Source: Desulfobulbaceae bacterium
GTDB lineage: Bacteria; Desulfobacterota; Desulfobulbia; Desulfobulbales; VMSU01
Direction: 5' to 3'
Assembly: GCA_028718985.1 (NCBI GenBank)
Contig: JAQUKQ010000012.1
Span: 1-46,904, forward strand
Length of the DNA stretch: 46,904 nucleotides
In this document: positions 44,393-46,904 of the stretch, one piece after another
Layout of the letters: every line of letters begins with the position of its first letter
Position numbering within the stretch: the first letter of the stretch is position 1
Position numbers and translations under genes: made by a program
The notes under the pieces: model-generated
Seen by the model: the letters and a program-made list of their open reading frames with translations, nothing else
Database searches by the model: none
What the model was told of the DNA's origin: nothing

Positions 44393-46904
44393 TCATTGAG
44401 GAACAGCCATCGCGTCCAGGGAGAGTTTGACCGATAATCCCTCTTTGTTTGTCTTCTCAACAGGATCTATGGTCGTAATTCTGTTGGACGGCAGTCCATA
44501 GCCGTTTTCCAGTTCTGCACTGACGGTCTTTACTCTCTTTTCAGCGAGTTGCAGGAGATCCTGTTTCGAGACTGGTTCGCTTTCGAATAATCTGGCGTAA
44601 ATTTCTTCTGTCATCAGAGCTGATTGTTCCGGGCTTTTCGCCCCAGGGATCAATCGATAGAGTTTTGCCGCCTGAAAAACCTTCATAAAGCCATTCTGAT
44701 CACCTGCCTTTTTCTCCGACAATTTCGGTTTATTGGCCGGGCGAGCCTTAATAGTTCCCTGCAAAATCGCCTGATTGAGTTCTTTGAGTGCGGGGGCGCC
44801 GAAACGTTCTGCATAAATTTTCTCCAGGGCACGGCGAGTGTCATTATCGGCAAGATCGAGAGGTGCAGGAACCTCCCCATCAGCAATTTTTTCTCCGGTA
44901 AGAATTGCTGTCGCCCGCCGCAAACTGTTTTGCTTAAACTCATCTCCATCAGTTCCAGGGCTGTATTGTCCTTGCAGGACTAATCGCAACTGCGGTCGTT
45001 TTTGCAGCACATCAACAAGTTTTTTCAATTTCTCCTTTTCGGGAGGCAAGAGTTCTGCCCGGCCCGCCTCAAACGAGACGGCATCAAATTTCTCCTTTGC
45101 ATTGCCGAAAAGAGATCCCAAGGCCCGGAAGGGTGATGTGACCGCCTTAACGATAAGGCCTGAGAATGCCTTCCAAATAAGAGGTCCGAGGCTGAATTGA
45201 GGGTCGTTAAGGTCTCCACTGACCGGCAATCCAATATCGATTTTTCCACTGGTGTCTTTCAATAGGGCTATGGCGAGATCCAAGGGCAGATTAACCGCTT
45301 CAGGACTGTCGACGTGCTCTCCCAATGCCAGATTTTCGAGAATAATTTTATTGTCCCCTCGCATCTTGTTGTCTTGAATTTTGTAATTCAGATCCATGAA
45401 AAGCTTCCCCGATTTGATATAGCGGCCGGCAAATTTTCCTGAATACGGTGTAACATTTGTCAATTCAACATTGTTGAATGTCATGTTGATGTCGGCGGAA
45501 CGCTTGATGTCGCTAAGGTTCAGCACCCCGCTCACCTTGACATAGCCATACTGGTCAACACCTCCGTCAAGCTGAATTTCAGACAGAGAATCTTTTGAGG
45601 AAGAGAGGCTGCTGGCCACTCCTTTGAGGTGGTGGATCCGGGTCGTGAACTTGGGGGTAAGACTCAAGTCAGCAAAGGCCACCTTGCCGTCTTCGACAAC
45701 TACCTTGCCAATCGTGAAAGGGAAGGTGCTGGCATTATCTTTTGGTTTTTTACCCTGCTCTTTTTTTTGTGTTTTCCCTGACTTTTCGGGAGGTTGCTTT
45801 TTGATGATCTTCGCCAAGTTGACGCTCTGGTCTTCAGCAATGATCAATTGCCCTAGAGGTTTCTTGAGGCGTATCTCTTTCGCCTGAAAATTGTTGGGGG
45901 AAAGATTGAGTTTGAGCTTGGGGATCTGCAGAGCATCCCAGCCCAAATAGGTCTCTTTGGAATTTGCCTCGCTGAGGCGCAAGGTGTCGAGAATGAAATC
46001 TCCATCATAGCTGATTTCCGAAACGTCTTTTGGGATGCCGTAGCGCAACGCCCCTTCAGTCGATACCGAGGCCGATTGCAGTGTCAGTGTAATGTATGGT
46101 TCAAGATATGGTTGAAGGGGGTGGAGCAGTAATTTGCTCACCTTGATTTTGGCATCAACCGAGGGCACAGTTGGATTTACCTTGCCGTTTAAGGTCACCT
46201 TACCGCCTGACTTGAGCGCAAAACTTAGCACAACGTCCATGGGTGAGGAGTCATCAATATCGCCTGCCTGTAGCGCTAGGTCTTTAACCTGAACAAGAGG
46301 TTCATGAGAGGTTGCCTTTTGGTCGGTAATGGTTGAGCCAAAGTCACGCAAATCGAATTTTTTAACCCCATATTTCCATGGAGGGGCACTGCTGGCTGCC
46401 CCCTTCTTCTCGTCATGGGCAGTCGCCTTGGTGTTTTGTGCAGTGAAAATTTTTCGCAGAGAGAGGGTGCCATCATGATCACGGTTAATATCGAGGTGGC
46501 CGTCACGAACTTTTATGGACGGAATAACAAGCGTATGAGCCCCAAAGTCTACCTCTCCTCCCTGAAGCAGAAAATGTTTTGTTTCAAAAAGAGGTTCCTT
46601 GTTTTCTAAGATGCCAAGGCGTGAATCAGTCAGCTCGAGAGAAAGCTCTTTTGCCAAGATGTCGGTTTTGGCTCCGGTATTGATCGTAACCTCTGAACTG
46701 ACATCGATATCAGACACCTTGTAGGAGACTGGAACCTCTGTACTCAAATCCTCTAAGGTGAAGTCGATATCATTGATTGCCACCGCAGGAGAACTGATCT
46801 TCCAAGAGGGGCTTTCTATATGTTGGGCGGGTGGGGCAGAGACACGAGGGGTAAACAGTTGAGAGAGGTTGATGTCCCCGCTTTTATTCCGATTGATGCT
46901 AATG
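44393..46904 (-). CDS. AsmA/DUF748-like envelope protein with OmpA-like C-terminus (5' end outside window)
   Basis: The frame stays open to the last base, so at least 837 C-terminal residues are encoded; translation begins to the right of the window. Repeated beta-rich motifs such as ISINRNKSGDINLSQLF and KVRDGHLDINRDHDGTLSLRKIF are typical of AsmA/DUF748 proteins, which may move phospholipids between the envelope membranes. A Lys-rich low-complexity linker (about 300 residues from the visible start) separates two such halves, and a C-terminal stretch with FEAGRAELLPPEKEKLKKLVDVLQKRPQLRLVLQGQ resembles OmpA-like peptidoglycan-binding domains. Codon 46783 (GTG) can mimic a start, but the frame continues with SAPPAQHIESP upstream. 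Function in envelope maintenance is inferred; mtgA next door fits. Confidence 0.85.
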   Translation of the reverse strand, partial: ISINRNKSGDINLSQLFTPRVSAPPAQHIESPSWKISSPAVAINDIDFTLEDLSTEVPVSYKVSDIDVSSEVTINTGAKTDILAKELSLELTDSRLGILENKEPLFETKHFLLQGGEVDFGAHTLVIPSIKVRDGHLDINRDHDGTLSLRKIFTAQNTKATAHDEKKGAASSAPPWKYGVKKFDLRDFGSTITDQKATSHEPLVQVKDLALQAGDIDDSSPMDVVLSFALKSGGKVTLNGKVNPTVPSVDAKIKVSKLLLHPLQPYLEPYITLTLQSASVSTEGALRYGIPKDVSEISYDGDFILDTLRLSEANSKETYLGWDALQIPKLKLNLSPNNFQAKEIRLKKPLGQLIIAEDQSVNLAKIIKKQPPEKSGKTQKKEQGKKPKDNASTFPFTIGKVVVEDGKVAFADLSLTPKFTTRIHHLKGVASSLSSSKDSLSEIQLDGGVDQYGYVKVSGVLNLSDIKRSADINMTFNNVELTNVTPYSGKFAGRYIKSGKLFMDLNYKIQDNKMRGDNKIILENLALGEHVDSPEAVNLPLDLAIALLKDTSGKIDIGLPVSGDLNDPQFSLGPLIWKAFSGLIVKAVTSPFRALGSLFGNAKEKFDAVSFEAGRAELLPPEKEKLKKLVDVLQKRPQLRLVLQGQYSPGTDGDEFKQNSLRRATAILTGEKIADGEVPAPLDLADNDTRRALEKIYAERFGAPALKELNQAILQGTIKARPANKPKLSEKKAGDQNGFMKVFQAAKLYRLIPGAKSPEQSALMTEEIYARLFESEPVSKQDLLQLAEKRVKTVSAELENGYGLPSNRITTIDPVEKTNKEGLSVKLSLDAMAVPQ

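Noticed and set aside
46775-46783. GTG at 46783 as the start of the DUF748-like gene
   Set aside because: The frame stays open to the window edge with AsmA-like sequence upstream, so the gene is truncated by the window.

Overview
The window looks like chromosomal DNA of a strictly or facultatively anaerobic, sulfate- or sulfur-metabolising member of the Desulfobacterota (Desulfobulbales-like). This rests on a clustered methylmalonyl-CoA pathway, a type-B succinate dehydrogenase/fumarate reductase, a TRAP dicarboxylate importer, a small siroheme sulfite reductase, selenocysteine-containing proteins and many PAS/GGDEF sensors. No mobile element, rRNA, tRNA or CRISPR array was seen. The species cannot be named from this evidence.

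Layout. 1-600: 3' end of a surface/secreted protein. 601-1437: gene-free stretch with two strong inverted repeats, the second a good Rho-independent terminator that may end an unannotated small RNA. 1438-4229 (+): small membrane protein plus hybrid histidine kinase. 4219-13549 (-): one tight operon sucC-sucD-mcmA2-meaB-mcmA1-mce-pccB-pccA. 14041-16804 (+): divergent prpE and a metallo-beta-lactamase-fold hydrolase. 16809-18848 (-): diguanylate cyclase with c-heme sensor and hemerythrin domains. 19042-22405 (-): sdhCAB. 22728-27664 (-): dctP-dctQ-dctM-maeA. 28356-32393 (+): very large periplasmic-binding/PAS/GAF/GGDEF protein. 32493-35618 (-): DctB-like sensor kinase and NarL-type regulator. 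35932-38975 (+): compact selenium module (ArsC-like selenoprotein, selenocysteine-containing SelD, TauE/SafE permease, Fe-S/DUF3786 protein). 38987-40004 (-): YgbA-family protein and small sulfite reductase behind a CRP/FNR-type palindrome. 40287-46904: cation-chloride-cotransporter-like permease, Met-rich periplasmic protein, MtgA, and an AsmA/DUF748-like protein running off the right edge.

How the genes work together. PrpE activates propionate; PccAB, Mce and McmA1/A2 (with chaperone MeaB) convert propionyl-CoA to succinyl-CoA; SucCD conserves energy and releases succinate; SdhCAB makes fumarate; malic enzyme turns malate into pyruvate. Only fumarase is missing from the chain between propionate and pyruvate. 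DctPQM would import C4-dicarboxylates or related acids, and the DctB-like kinase at 33-35.6 kb may sense them. The set can run toward propionate oxidation or succinate-to-propionate fermentation; the ATP-dependent synthetase and the presence of a biotin carboxylase domain favour propionate use.

Most noteworthy is the selenium module. Both selenoprotein genes have an in-frame TGA followed, 14-15 nt later, by a short hairpin of bacterial SECIS type; standard gene calling would truncate both. The permease and the Fe-S/DUF3786 protein sit 3 nt apart behind selD and may belong to selenium or sulfur-oxyanion handling.
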